Assembly (NCBI RefSeq): GCF_013466985.1
Contig: NZ_CP059164.1
Coordinates: forward strand, 1,683,001-1,747,000
Reading direction: 5' to 3'
Length of the DNA stretch: 64,000 bases
Origin: Nocardioides ungokensis
GTDB taxonomy: Bacteria > Actinomycetota > Actinomycetes > Propionibacteriales > Nocardioidaceae
The notes below the pieces were generated by a model. It saw nothing but the letters and a program-made list of their open reading frames with translations. It was not told the origin of the DNA and did not search any database. This document shows, in pieces, positions 45,807-58,722 of the stretch (positions are counted from its first letter, which is position 1; every line of letters begins with the position of its first letter). A program made the position numbers and the translations under genes.

Positions 45807-46322
45807 TCAGACAGGCTCGAACAGGAAGATCCTGACGCGGCGTCCGCTGATCCGCTGGACGTACTTCAGGTAGCCGCCGTAGACGCCGGCCGAGTCGGCC
45901 AGCACCGCGGCGTACTCCGCCTCGCTCGCCGGCCGGGCGACCACGTCGACGGTGGTCCCGCGGTAGGTGAGGGTGGCGTGCGGGTCCGCCTCGAGGTTGA
46001 GCGCCCAGGCGGGCGTCCCCCTCTGCCCGAAGTTGGTGCCGAGGACCGCCAGCGTGTCGCCGGTGGGAATCGAGATCAGGTGGGTGGTGCGGCGCAGCCC
46101 CGACTTGCGGCCGGTGGAGGTGACGTCGATGACCGGGAGCCCGGCCAGGAGCTCCGGGACGCTCTGGCGACCACCGGTCAGCCGGCCGAGGGCGTCGTCG
46201 AGGTGCCGCAGGGTCCTGGCGAACACCCAGGCGCCGAACCGCGTCGAGGCGAACTCCTGCACGAGGCGCTGGAAGGCGTTGGGACGCTTGACCCGGTAGC
46301 CGAGGTCGGAGGCGAGGACCAT
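45807..46322 (-). CDS. Deazaflavin (F420)-dependent nitroreductase-family protein (DDN-like)
   Basis: A 171-residue split-barrel protein: VIDVTSTGRKSGLRRTTHLISIPTGDTLAVLGTNFGQRGTPAWALNLEADPHATLTYRGTTVDVVAR (read in parts) has the SGRKSG, NFG and P-W-NL signatures of the DDN/F420-binding family. It reduces an unidentified substrate with reduced F420, consistent with the LLM enzyme at 12131. The N-terminal helix may be membrane-associated, as in DDN. Confidence 0.85.
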   Translation of the reverse strand: MVLASDLGYRVKRPNAFQRLVQEFASTRFGAWVFARTLRHLDDALGRLTGGRQSVPELLAGLPVIDVTSTGRKSGLRRTTHLISIPTGDTLAVLGTNFGQRGTPAWALNLEADPHATLTYRGTTVDVVARPASEAEYAAVLADSAGVYGGYLKYVQRISGRRVRIFLFEPV

Positions 46323-46338
46323 GCGCCGAAGGTACGCC

Positions 46339-46968
46339 TCAGGGCTTCGAGCGCCAGTTCAGCGCGCCGACGAGCACCATGCGCAGCTGGGTGCGCGCAG
46401 TCTCGACGATGGCCTTCTCGGCGTCCGGCCTGGCCGGGGCGCCCAGGATCGCCTCGGCGGTCGCGACCAGGGCGGTGACGATCAGGTTCGACAGGATGCC
46501 CAGGTCCTCCGCCGACCACGACTGGGTGCCCGGCAGCCGCGCCAGGTCCGTCGCGAGCTCACGCTCGAAGAGCTCGATCTGGTGGCGGATCTCCTCCCGC
46601 ACCGCGGGTGGACCGGCGGCGCGCTCCCGAGCGATGAAGAGGAAGTGGGCATGCTGCCGGTGCACGTGCTCGACGAGGACGTTGATCGAGCGGTCGGCCA
46701 TGTCGTCGAACGCCGGGTCGCCGCGGCGTACGTCGCGGAGCATCGCGCGCAGCGAGGCGAACGACTCGTCGACCAGGGCCAGGCCGAGTGCCTCGATGGA
46801 CTCGAAGTGACGGTAGAAGGCGGTGGGCACGATGCCGACCTCCTTGGCCACCTGGCGCAGGGAGAGTGCGCCCAGGCTGCTCTCCTCGGAGAGCCGCAGC
46901 GCCGCATCGAGGATGGCGCGTCGGGTGCGCTCCTTGCGCTCGACCCTCGTCCGGTACTCCTCCGCCAT
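46339..46968 (-). CDS. TetR-family transcriptional regulator
   Basis: A 209-residue repressor: RTRRAILDAALRLSEESSLGALSLRQVAKEVGIVPTAFYRHFESIEAL is the TetR helix-turn-helix, followed by a helical ligand domain. Actinobacterial members with this N-terminus often control fatty-acid or lipid genes (FasR/KstR-type is not claimed). It sits beside the F420 reductase gene and divergently from a small gene at 47020; its operator was not identified. Confidence 0.85.
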   Translation of the reverse strand: MAEEYRTRVERKERTRRAILDAALRLSEESSLGALSLRQVAKEVGIVPTAFYRHFESIEALGLALVDESFASLRAMLRDVRRGDPAFDDMADRSINVLVEHVHRQHAHFLFIARERAAGPPAVREEIRHQIELFERELATDLARLPGTQSWSAEDLGILSNLIVTALVATAEAILGAPARPDAEKAIVETARTQLRMVLVGALNWRSKP

Positions 46969-47019
46969 GCCGCGATCGTAGAGGCAGGCATTTGTGGACG
47001 CGGCCCTCGAGGCGTGAGG

Positions 47020-47232
47020 ATGGCTGCCATGAGGGACCACCTGAGCAAGGCCGAGATCCGCAAGGGACGTGGTCCAGACGCCGTGCAGGCGGCGGCCACC
47101 ACGGTGGGGCAGGTGACCGCGATCGTCACCGGCGCGGTGCGTGACGTGGCGGGGGTGCTGGGCGGCTTCGCCACGGAGATCTTCGAGATCCGCGACTCGG
47201 CCCGGAAGGCCGCCGGCGACCACGAGGAGTGA
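47020..47232 (+). CDS. Small conserved hypothetical protein
   Basis: A 70-residue protein: MAAMRDHLSKAEIRKGRGPDAVQAAATTVGQVTAIVTGAVRDVAGVLGGFATEIFEIRDSAR with one moderately hydrophobic helix (VTAIVTGAVRDVAGVLG). No family recognised. It lies divergently from the TetR gene, so it may be its target (inference). Confidence 0.5.
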   Translation: MAAMRDHLSKAEIRKGRGPDAVQAAATTVGQVTAIVTGAVRDVAGVLGGFATEIFEIRDSARKAAGDHEE

Positions 47233-47333
47233 CCTGGTCCAGACCTGTGGTTGCGGTCACGGGAGGTCGGGTAGGTACAGACCACTCGGGGGACGAGAAC
47301 CCTGGCCGTTCGACCGCACCGAGGACCACCTAC

Positions 47334-47597
47334 ATGGACACGACATTCGCCTCCCACTACGACGTCGGCACGAGCACGCTCGAGCTCACCGGCGAGTTCG
47401 ACCGTGACGCCTGGTCCCTGGTGCACGAGGAGGTCGAGCGAGCCTTCAGGCGCACCGCCTGTCGGCTGACCATCGACCTCACCCGTGCGCATGGCGTCCC
47501 CGCACACTTCGTGGGCCATCTCGTGCACCTGTGCAACTGCTGCTACCCCGGCACCATCGTGCAGGTGGCGGCACAGCGCGGAGCGCCCGCAGCCTGA
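47334..47597 (+). CDS. STAS-like hypothetical protein
   Basis: An 87-residue protein: DVGTSTLELTGEFDRDAWSLVHEEVERAFRR and CRLTIDLTRAHGVPAHFVGHLVHLCN follow the strand-helix alternation of a STAS domain, but the phosphorylatable serine/threonine segment is degenerate. It could be a divergent anti-anti-sigma-like protein; confidence is low. Start ATG at 47334. Confidence 0.5.
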   Translation: MDTTFASHYDVGTSTLELTGEFDRDAWSLVHEEVERAFRRTACRLTIDLTRAHGVPAHFVGHLVHLCNCCYPGTIVQVAAQRGAPAA

Positions 47598-47621
47598 CGG
47601 CTGACCCGGTCTGCGGGGCGG

Positions 47622-48236
47622 TCAGCCGAAGGACATCCGGAAGTCCGCCATCCGGACCGACGCCACGGCCGCGCGCGAGCCAGCCAGCCCAGCGGGCCGT
47701 CGGGGGCGAAGTCCCAGCGGGCGCGACAGGGCAGGGTTCGCGAGGTGCCCCGCATGGTGGCCGAACCCTCGGGGCCACCGGGCTCCAGCGACGGCTGCCG
47801 GACCCGCCCCGGAAAGGGAGGCGTACGCCGGCCCGGGATATGTCGGTGAACCGTGCGTGGGCGATGGGGCGGCGCTCGACGCCGGCCGACCACTCGGTGC
47901 GGGACAGCGGGCCGGTGCGGCTGCTGTCCAGGGTGAAGTCGCACAGCTCCTTCGGGATCGCCCAGAGCTCCCGTCCGCCGTCATGGAGGCGGGGGAGTCG
48001 ACCCAGATCTGCTCGATCTCGACGGCAGAGCCGCCGACCGGCCGGGCCACGAGCAGCTCGGAGTAGGTCAGCGGGCTGCCCTCCTCGTAGCTCACGAAGG
48101 CGGCGCCGTGGATCCCGGCCGGTCGGTCGCCGACCGGCTCGGGCAGCCGGAAGACCGTCAGGAACAGCTGGCCCACCAGCGGCCACGGTGCGGCGGGGTA
48201 GGCCACGATGCCCTCGTTCTCCGACAGGTGCGGCAC
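47622..48236 (-). CDS. Acetoacetate decarboxylase-like protein (several frame errors)
   Basis: About 200 residues after joining three frames: MPHLSENEGIVAYPAAPWPLVGQLFLTVFRL and YSELLVARPVGGSAVEIEQIWVDSPASM, then DGGRELWAIPKELCDFTLD and HARFTDISRAGVRLPF, ending SVRMADFRMSFG. The RELWAIPKEL and YSEL segments resemble the acetoacetate decarboxylase/DUF2071-like beta-barrel. Slips lie near 47980, 47800 and 47690. Start 48236. The enzyme activity is not demonstrated, since the catalytic lysine cannot be placed reliably across the frame breaks. Confidence 0.6.
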   Translation of the reverse strand: MPHLSENEGIVAYPAAPWPLVGQLFLTVFRLPEPVGDRPAGIHGAAFVSYEEGSPLTYSELLVARPVGGSAVEIEQIWVDSPASMTADGSSGRSRRSCATSPWTAAAPARCPAPSGRPASSAAPSPTHGSPTYPGPAYASLSGAGPAAVAGARWPRGFGHHAGHLANPALSRPLGLRPRRPAGLAGSRAAVASVRMADFRMSFG

Positions 48237-48242
48237 GACGCT

Positions 48243-48419
48243 CTAGTCCTCGGGGTCGTCGAGCCTGGCCAGCCAGGTGGCGAACCGCTCGACGGCCGTC
48301 TCGAACTCGGGGTGGGTGTCGGTGAACTCCTGGAGGCGCTCGGCGAGCCAGGCCAGGGTGACCTCTTCGTCACCCCGGCGCTTCTCGAGCTCCTCGATCC
48401 CGCGATCAGTGAAGTACAC
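48243..48419 (-). CDS. DUF6104-like small protein
   Basis: A 58-residue protein: VYFTDRGIEELEKRRGDEEV, LAWLAERLQEF and FATWLARLDDPED. The start is a GTG (48419-48417) and the length and ending match DUF6104 proteins, small acidic actinobacterial proteins often found next to kgd, as here (8 bp from the kgd stop). Function unknown. Confidence 0.75.
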   Translation of the reverse strand: MYFTDRGIEELEKRRGDEEVTLAWLAERLQEFTDTHPEFETAVERFATWLARLDDPED

Positions 48420-48426
48420 GCGCGAC

Positions 48427-52217
<3,791 letters not shown>

Positions 52218-52364
52218 GGGTTGCTTCGCCTCTTCCGGATACGCGCGCGGTGTATGGGGTTTCAGTCGTCAAGGCTAGACCCACACGCCAGCAAATGCTC
52301 AGACAAGGGTGGCCTTTCGAGCCGGGTGTTACGCGAGCCACACGGCATGAGAGATTGGCCCACC

Positions 52365-53081
52365 ATGAGCACACCCAGACGACGGGTCGCAGCACTGGTC
52401 GCGCCGCTCCTCGTGCTCGCCTCGGCGAGCACGTCGTGCAGCGGGGGCGACGCCAGCAGCCAGCCGTCCGCGACTCCCTCGAGCTCTGCCTCCAGCACCC
52501 GCTCGGCCCCGCCCGAGGTCACCACCCAGGTCAGCCTCGAGCGCGTCCCCGGCAAGCTCCCCGCCGACGTGCGCCGGCGCGTGCAGCGCCAAGTAGGTGA
52601 CGTCGTGGACCGCTGGTTCGACGCGGCGTACGTCGGTGGGCGCTATCCGCGCACCGACTTCCACGACGCGTTCCCCGGCTTCACCGTCAGCGCGCGCGCC
52701 CAGGCACACCACGACAAGGCGCTGATGACCAACCAGCCGCTCGGCAAGCGCATCGACGGGGTGCGGGCGACGCAGCGGCTCGTGTGGATCGACGTACTGC
52801 CGGCGGGAGGCCGGGCGGCCGGCGCCACCGCACGCTTCCGGCTGGAGTTCACCACCACGGGCAGGAAGCACACCTCCGTCGCGGTGCGTGGTCGCCTGTT
52901 CCTGACTCCGGGCCCGGACGGCTGGAAGGTCTTCGGGTACGACGTCGCCAAGGGCACGCCCGACGAGCTGCAGCCTCCCCGACCGAAGTCCCAGTCGAAG
53001 TCCCAGCCGAAGGCGCACGCCAAGACGCAGGAGAAGAAGAAGCAGCACGGCAAGAACGACGCGAAGGGAGGCGGTCGATGA
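52365..53081 (+). CDS. Putative secreted lipoprotein
   Basis: A 238-residue protein with a signal peptide (MSTPRRRVAALVAPLLVLASASTSCSGGD) ending in a cysteine after STS, a borderline lipobox. The middle (LPADVRRRVQRQVGDVVDRWFDAAYVGGRYPRTDFHDAFPGFT) forms a cystatin/NTF2-like fold of unknown function. The C-terminus is a Lys/Gln/Ser-rich tail (PKSQSKSQPKAHAKTQEKKK), perhaps for cell-wall contact. The stop overlaps the following LCP gene (ATGA). Confidence 0.65.
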   Translation: MSTPRRRVAALVAPLLVLASASTSCSGGDASSQPSATPSSSASSTRSAPPEVTTQVSLERVPGKLPADVRRRVQRQVGDVVDRWFDAAYVGGRYPRTDFHDAFPGFTVSARAQAHHDKALMTNQPLGKRIDGVRATQRLVWIDVLPAGGRAAGATARFRLEFTTTGRKHTSVAVRGRLFLTPGPDGWKVFGYDVAKGTPDELQPPRPKSQSKSQPKAHAKTQEKKKQHGKNDAKGGGR

Positions 53082-54010
53082 GCACCGCCCGCATCCGCAC
53101 CTCCCGGGCCCTGCGCCTGCTCACCCGGCGCCTGGTCCCGCTGGGTCTCGTGCTCGCCGTGGCCGCCGTGGTGGTCCCGGACTCGGCCGTGAAGTCGACC
53201 GAGGTCGCGCTGGTCAGGGTCCAGAGCGCCAGCGGCGTCGACCTCAGCCCCGACGTGGTGTGGATCCTGGCCGTCGGGTCCGACGCGCGGCCGGGCGAGG
53301 ACATGACCCACAGCCGGGGCGACGCGCTGCAGCTGATCGGCATGAACACCAAGACCGGGGCGGCGTCGGCGATCGGCGTGCCCCGCGACTCGTGGGTGGA
53401 CATCCCGGGCCACGGCTACAACAAGATCAACGCCTCGCTGTACTTCGGCGGCCCGAAGCTGCTCGGACAGACGGTCGGCAACCTCGTGGGGATCCAGCCC
53501 GACTACGTCTTCGTCACCCGGTTCCCCTACTTCATCGCCATGGTCCGCCAGATCGGTGGCATCGACGTGCAGAACCCGCGAGCCTTCGACGACACCTACC
53601 TCAAGCCGCAGGGCTTCAAGGCGGGGCGGATTCACCTCAACGGCTACGACGCGATGGCGTTCTCCCGGATCCGCCACAACCTGCCCCGCGGCGACTTCGA
53701 CCGGTCCGCCAACCAGCAGCGCGTGCTGCGTGGCATCCAGGCCCGGGTGCGCGCGCAGGCCTCGTCGCCGGGGTTCATGGAGCGCGGCGTGGTCTCGGTG
53801 ATGCAGCACCTCTACACCGACCTGCCCCCGGCCGAGCTGTTCCGGCTGGCGCAGGCGATGGCCCAGGTGGAGCCCTCGAAGATCACCAACTGCGTCGTGC
53901 AGGGCGGGATCGGTGACATCGGCGGCGCCAGCGTGGTGCTGCCCTACGTGTCCCAGGCGCGGATGCTCGGCAACGAGGCGCGCAAGGACGCGACGCTCGA
54001 GCACTGCTGA
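53078..54010 (+). CDS. LytR-CpsA-Psr (LCP) family cell-wall glycopolymer transferase
   Basis: A 310-residue membrane-anchored LCP protein: N-terminal anchor RRLVPLGLVLAVAAVVV, then VVWILAVGSDARPGEDMTHSRGDALQLIGMNTKTGAASAIGVPRDSWV, GGPKLLGQTVGNLVGIQPDYVFVTRF, and AFSRIRHNLPRGDFDRSANQQRVL with the conserved Arg residues. It attaches wall polymers such as teichoic acid or arabinogalactan-like chains to peptidoglycan. It is cotranslated with the upstream lipoprotein. Confidence 0.9.
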   Translation: MSTARIRTSRALRLLTRRLVPLGLVLAVAAVVVPDSAVKSTEVALVRVQSASGVDLSPDVVWILAVGSDARPGEDMTHSRGDALQLIGMNTKTGAASAIGVPRDSWVDIPGHGYNKINASLYFGGPKLLGQTVGNLVGIQPDYVFVTRFPYFIAMVRQIGGIDVQNPRAFDDTYLKPQGFKAGRIHLNGYDAMAFSRIRHNLPRGDFDRSANQQRVLRGIQARVRAQASSPGFMERGVVSVMQHLYTDLPPAELFRLAQAMAQVEPSKITNCVVQGGIGDIGGASVVLPYVSQARMLGNEARKDATLEHC

Positions 54011-54071
54011 CCCGTTGAGTCGGGCCGGATTCGGTGGTGAGTAGGGCCGGATTCCGGCCCGGTGACGAGAA

Positions 54072-54100
54072 GGGCCCCATTCGCATCGGTAATGGGGCCC
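54072..54100. terminator. Terminator hairpin between the LCP gene and tRNA-Arg
   Basis: A 10-bp stem GGGCCCCATT / AATGGGGCCC with a 9-base loop. On the minus strand it is followed by TTCTCGT, after the tRNA-Arg; on the plus strand it is downstream of the LCP gene, so it may be bidirectional. Confidence 0.65.
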
Positions 54101-54112
54101 AGCTCGACGAGG

Positions 54113-54188
54113 TGGCGCCTCCGGCAGGATTCGAACCTGCGGCACCTGGTACCGGAAACCAGTGCTCTATCCCCTGAGCTACGGAGGC
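54113..54188 (-). tRNA. tRNA-Arg (anticodon CCG)
   Basis: Acceptor GCCTCCG (54188-54182) pairs with CGGAGGC (54123-54117); anticodon stem CTGGT/ACCAG closes loop TTCCGGT, anticodon CCG, reading CGG. T-loop GGTTCGAATCC is present and CCA is encoded (54115-54113). 73 nt without CCA. Confidence 0.95.
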
Positions 54189-54271
54189 CTGCACGTCGAC
54201 AGGGTTGCGTGTCGGCGCGAATGGGGAGACTACCTGTCGAAACCGGCGCGGAGGAAACCGGGGCCCGCCGA

Positions 54272-54277
54272 TAGGCT
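54272..54277 (+). promoter_or_regulatory. Leaderless-type -10 box of argS
   Basis: TAGGCT ends six bases before the GTG at 54284, which favours that start over the GTG at 54281. Confidence 0.45.
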
Positions 54278-54283
54278 GACGTG

Positions 54284-55969
54284 GTGACCCCCGACCAGAT
54301 CTCCGCCGCCATCGTCGACGTGCTGCAGGCCCTCGTGGACGACGGCTCCGTGGCGCTGCCCGACGGCGTCCCGGCCTCCGTGACCGTGGAACGACCGCGT
54401 CAGAAGGGCCACGGCGACTACGCCACCAACGTCGCCCTCCAGCTCGGCAAGAGGGCGGGGCTGAACCCTCGTGAGCTCGCCGCCCTCGTCCAGCGGCGGC
54501 TCGAGGCGGTCGAGGGTGTGAGCGCGGTCGAGATCGCCGGCCCCGGGTTCCTCAACATCACCATCGACGCGGGCGCGCAGGGTCAGGTCGCTGCGGACGT
54601 CGTCGCCGCCGGTGCGTCGTACGGCGGTTCCGACGTGCTGGCCGGCAACCGGATCAACGTCGAGTTCATCTCGGCCAACCCGACCGGTCCGCTGCACCTG
54701 GGGCACACCCGGTGGGCCGTCCTGGGCGACGCCATCGGCCGGGTCCTGCAGGCCGCCGGCGCCGAGGTGACGCGGGAGTTCTACATCAACGACCGCGGCA
54801 ACCAGATGGACCTCTTCGGCGCCTCCATCGAGGCGGCCGCCCTCGGCAGGCCGATCCCCGAGGACGGCTACCAGGGCGAGTACATCGCCGACCTCGCCGC
54901 CCGGATCGTGGCCGACCGCCCGGAGATCGTCGACCTGCCCGCCGACGAGCGGCTGGTCGCGTTCCGCGAGGCGGGCTACGCCGTCCAGCTCAAGGACCAG
55001 CAGGACCAGCTCGACGGGTTCAACACCCACTTCGACGTGTGGTTCTCCGAGCGGAGCCTGCACGAGGACACCTCGCACGGCTCCGTGACCGACACCCTCA
55101 AGGGCCTTCAGGACAAGGGCCACCTCTTCGAGGCCGACGGTGCCCTGTGGATGCGCACCACGGACTTCGGCGACGACCGGGACCGGGTGCTGATCCGGTC
55201 CAACGGCGTGCTCACCTACTTCGCCTCGGACACCGCCTACTACCTCAACAAGCGGGCGCGCGGCTTCGACCGCTGCATCTACCTGCTCGGCGCCGACCAC
55301 CACGGCTACGTCGGGCGGCTGCGGGCGATGGCGGCCTGCGCCGGGGACGACCCGGACTCCCACATCGAGGTGCTCATCGGGCAGCTGGTCAAGATCCTGC
55401 GCGACGGTGAAGAGCTCCGGCTGTCCAAGCGGGCGGGCACCATGGTCACGCTCGACGAGCTCGTCGACGAGATCGGCGTGGACGCGCTGCGCTACTCCCT
55501 GGCGCGCTACCCGGCCGACAGCCCCCTCACCCTCGACGTCGCCGAGATCACCAAGGCCTCCAACGACAACCCCGTCTACTACGTGCAGTACGGCCACGCC
55601 CGCACCTGCCGGATGATGGAGAACGCCGCCGACCTCGGCATGTCCCTGCCCGTGGAGGCGGGGACCTTCGACCCGGCGCTTCTCTCCCACGAGCTGGAAG
55701 GGCAGCTGCTGCGCGCGCTGGCGGAGTTCCCCCGGGTGGTCGCCAGCGCGGCCGAGCTGCGCGAGCCGCACCGGATCGCCCGCTACCTCGAGGCGATGAC
55801 CTCGGTCTTCAACAAGTGGTACGACACCCGGGAGTGCAGGATGCTGCCATCGGGTGACGAGCCGGTGCGGCCGGTCAACGAGGCCCGCCTGATGCTGGTC
55901 GCGGCGACGCGCACGGTCCTGGCCAACGGACTCGGCCTGCTCGGGGTCTCCGCCCCCGAGCGGATGTAG
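54284..55969 (+). CDS. argS: Arginyl-tRNA synthetase
   Basis: A 561-residue class I synthetase charging tRNA-Arg. The HIGH-type motif is ANPTGPLHLGHTRW and the KMSKS-like motif RLSKRAG; SHGSVTDTLKGLQDKG, DRCIYLLGADHHGYVGRL and the C-terminal anticodon-binding domain (RIARYLEAMTSVFNKWYDTRECRML) complete the ArgRS layout. It follows tRNA-Arg(CCG) on the other strand and precedes lysA, the usual actinobacterial argS-lysA-hom-thrC-thrB order. Confidence 0.96.
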   Translation: MTPDQISAAIVDVLQALVDDGSVALPDGVPASVTVERPRQKGHGDYATNVALQLGKRAGLNPRELAALVQRRLEAVEGVSAVEIAGPGFLNITIDAGAQGQVAADVVAAGASYGGSDVLAGNRINVEFISANPTGPLHLGHTRWAVLGDAIGRVLQAAGAEVTREFYINDRGNQMDLFGASIEAAALGRPIPEDGYQGEYIADLAARIVADRPEIVDLPADERLVAFREAGYAVQLKDQQDQLDGFNTHFDVWFSERSLHEDTSHGSVTDTLKGLQDKGHLFEADGALWMRTTDFGDDRDRVLIRSNGVLTYFASDTAYYLNKRARGFDRCIYLLGADHHGYVGRLRAMAACAGDDPDSHIEVLIGQLVKILRDGEELRLSKRAGTMVTLDELVDEIGVDALRYSLARYPADSPLTLDVAEITKASNDNPVYYVQYGHARTCRMMENAADLGMSLPVEAGTFDPALLSHELEGQLLRALAEFPRVVASAAELREPHRIARYLEAMTSVFNKWYDTRECRMLPSGDEPVRPVNEARLMLVAATRTVLANGLGLLGVSAPERM

Positions 55970-55986
55970 GGAGGCGGACCCACCCC

Positions 55987-57408
55987 ATGCCCCACGCCCA
56001 CGAGGCAGGCTGGGCGCACGCCGACGGAGCCCTGCGCGGCCCGTCCTGGCTGCGCCAGCCGGCAGACCCCAACCAGCTCGTCCAGCACCTGTGGTCCACG
56101 ACCGCCCGCAAGGTGGACGGGGCGCTCGAGGTCGGGGGGGTGCGGCTGACCGACCTGGTGGCCGAGCACGGGTCCCCGGCGTACGTCCTCGACGAGGCGG
56201 ACTTCCGGGCCCGGGCCCGGGCGTTCCGCGACGCGTTCTCGGCGTACGACGTCTTCTACGCCGGCAAGGCGTTCCTGTGCACGACCACGGCGCGCTGGGT
56301 CGGCGAGGAGGGGCTCAACCTCGACGTCTGCTCGGGCGGTGAGCTGACCGTGGCCGAGCGGGCCGGCTTCGACATGGCCCGCGCGGGCTTCCACGGCAAC
56401 AACAAGACGGTCGCCGAGCTGCGCCGGGCGGTGGCGCTCGGGGTCGGCCGGATCATCGTCGACTCGTTCGTCGAGATCGAGCGGCTGGCCGCCGTGGTCG
56501 CGGAGCTCGGGGCCACCGCGCGGGTGATGGTCCGGGTCACGGCGGGGGTCGAGGCGCACACCCACGAGTACATCGCCACCGCGCACGAGGACCAGAAGTT
56601 CGGCTTCTCGATCACCGCGGGCGACGCCTTCGAGGCGGTACGCCGGGTCGAGGCGGCTCCGGGTCTCGAGCTCCTCGGCCTGCACTCCCACATCGGCTCG
56701 CAGATCTTCGACTCCTCGGGCTTCGAGGTCGCCGCACGGCGGGTGCTGGCCCTGCAGGCGCGGATCTCCGAGGAGCTCGGGACGACGCTTCCCGAGATGG
56801 ACCTCGGTGGCGGCTTCGGCATCGCCTACACCACCCAGGACGACCCGTCGGACCCCTCGCAGCTGGCGACCGAGATGTCGAAGATCGTCGAGCACGAGTG
56901 CCGCGGGCTCGGGATCCCGCAGCCTCGGCTCTCGATCGAGCCCGGCCGCGCCATCGTGGGTCCGTCGATGTGCACCGTCTACGAGGTGGGCACGGTCAAG
57001 GAGGTCGAGCTCGACGGCGGCGCCCGGCGCACCTACGTGAGCGTCGACGGAGGGATGAGCGACAACGTCCGGACCGCCCTCTACGACGCCGACTACTCCT
57101 GCACCCTGGCGTCCCGGGCCTCCGAGGCGCCGCCCACGCTGTCCCGCGTGGTGGGGATGCACTGCGAGGCCGGCGATATCGTGGTCAAGGACGAGTTCCT
57201 GCCCTCCGACCTGGTGCCCGGCGACCTGGTGGCGGTCCCGGGCACGGGTGCCTACTGTCGCTCGATGGCCTCCAACTACAATCACGCGCTGCGCCCGCCG
57301 GTGATCGCGGTTCGGGACGGTGCCACACGCGTGGTCCTGCGACGGGAGACTGTGGACGACCTGTTGGCGACGGATGTGGGAGCGGCCGGTGGACAGCCCA
57401 GTGGATAG
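55987..57408 (+). CDS. lysA: Diaminopimelate decarboxylase
   Basis: A 473-residue PLP enzyme making lysine from meso-DAP. Signatures are DVFYAGKAFLCTTTARW (PLP Lys), DVCSGGELTVA, HSHIGSQIFD, DLGGGFGIAYT, EPGRAIVGPS and GMHCEAGDIVVKDEFLP. ATG at 55987 with GGAGG upstream. The stop falls 35 bases inside the proposed hom start. Confidence 0.95.
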   Translation: MPHAHEAGWAHADGALRGPSWLRQPADPNQLVQHLWSTTARKVDGALEVGGVRLTDLVAEHGSPAYVLDEADFRARARAFRDAFSAYDVFYAGKAFLCTTTARWVGEEGLNLDVCSGGELTVAERAGFDMARAGFHGNNKTVAELRRAVALGVGRIIVDSFVEIERLAAVVAELGATARVMVRVTAGVEAHTHEYIATAHEDQKFGFSITAGDAFEAVRRVEAAPGLELLGLHSHIGSQIFDSSGFEVAARRVLALQARISEELGTTLPEMDLGGGFGIAYTTQDDPSDPSQLATEMSKIVEHECRGLGIPQPRLSIEPGRAIVGPSMCTVYEVGTVKEVELDGGARRTYVSVDGGMSDNVRTALYDADYSCTLASRASEAPPTLSRVVGMHCEAGDIVVKDEFLPSDLVPGDLVAVPGTGAYCRSMASNYNHALRPPVIAVRDGATRVVLRRETVDDLLATDVGAAGGQPSG

Positions 57409-58722
57409 CCCAGCAAAGAGTGACCGGACCCTGAGGGTCGCGGTGCTCGGCTGCGGGTCGGTGGGCTCGCAGGTGGTGCGCCTGCTCGACGAGCAGGCCG
57501 GCGACCTCGCGGCCCGGGTCGGAGCGCCGGTCGAGCTCGTCGGGTGGCGGTGCGTCGCCTCGACGCGGTCCGCGACGTCGAGGTGCCCGAGGGGCTGCTG
57601 ACGACGGACGCGGCGGGGCTCGTGGCCCGGGACGACGTGGACCTCGTCGTCGAGGTGATCGGCGGTATCGAACCCGCGCGCTCGCTGATCCTCGCCGCGC
57701 TGGAGAACGGCGCGTCGGTGATCACCGCCAACAAGGCGCTGCTCGCGGAGGACGGGCCGACCCTGTTCGAGGCGGCCGAGAAGGCCGGGCGCGACCTCTA
57801 CTACGAGGCCGCGGTCGCCGGTGCCATCCCGATCCTGCGGCCGCTGCGCGAGTCGCTCGCGGGCGACCGCGTCACCCGGGTGCTCGGCATCGTCAACGGC
57901 ACGACCAACTTCATCCTGGACAAGATGGACACCTCGGGCGCCGGCTTCGCCGAGGCGCTGGAGGAGGCCCAGGAGCTCGGCTACGCCGAGGCCGACCCGA
58001 CCGCGGACGTCGAGGGGTTCGACGCCGCCGCCAAGGCCGCGATCCTGGCCTCCCTCGCCTTCCACTCGCGGGTCACCGCGGCCGACGTCTACCGCGAGGG
58101 CATCTCCGAGGTGACCGCGGCCGACGTCCAGTCGGCCCGCGACATGGGCGGCGTCGTGAAGCTGCTGGCGATCTGCGAGCTGATGCCCCAGGCCGGCGGC
58201 GACGACGCCGTAGCCGTGCGGGTGCACCCGGCGATGATCCCGCGGACCCACCCGCTGGCGTCCGTCCGCGAGGCCTACAACGCGGTCTTCGTCGAGTCCG
58301 AGGCTGCCGGTCAGCTGATGTTCTACGGTCCCGGCGCGGGCGGCTCGCCGACCGCCTCGGCGGTCCTCGGCGACCTGGTCACGGTGGCCCGCAACCGCCT
58401 TGCCGGCACCCGTGGGGCCGGGGAGTCGGCGTACGCCGACCGTGCCGTGCTGCCGATGGGGGAGACCCGGACGCGCTACCACGTGGCGATCGACGTCGAT
58501 GACCGAGCCGGAGTGCTGGCCGCCGTCGCGACGGCGTTCGCCGAGAACGGCGTGTCGATCCAGACCGTGCGCCAGGAGGGCCGCGGCCTCGACGCCCAGC
58601 TCGTCGTCGTCTCGCACGAGGCCACCGACGCGCAGCTGAGCGCCACGGTGCAGCACCTGCGTGAGATGGACATCGTCAGGGAGGTCACCTCGGTGATGCG
58701 GGTCGAGGGAGAGCACGAATGA
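57374..58722 (+). CDS. hom: Homoserine dehydrogenase (one frameshift)
   Basis: About 449 residues, converting aspartate semialdehyde to homoserine. N-terminal nucleotide fold RVAVLGCGSVGSQVVRLL, then after a slip near 57545 VRRLDAVRDVEVPEGLL; further ANKALLA, VAGAIPILRPLRESLAGD, GIVNGTTNFILDKM, and EADPTADVEGFDAAAKAAILAS. A C-terminal ACT domain (DDRAGVLAAVATAFAENGVSIQTVRQEG) predicts threonine feedback. Start ATG at 57374, GTG 57389 or 57401 possible. Confidence 0.93.
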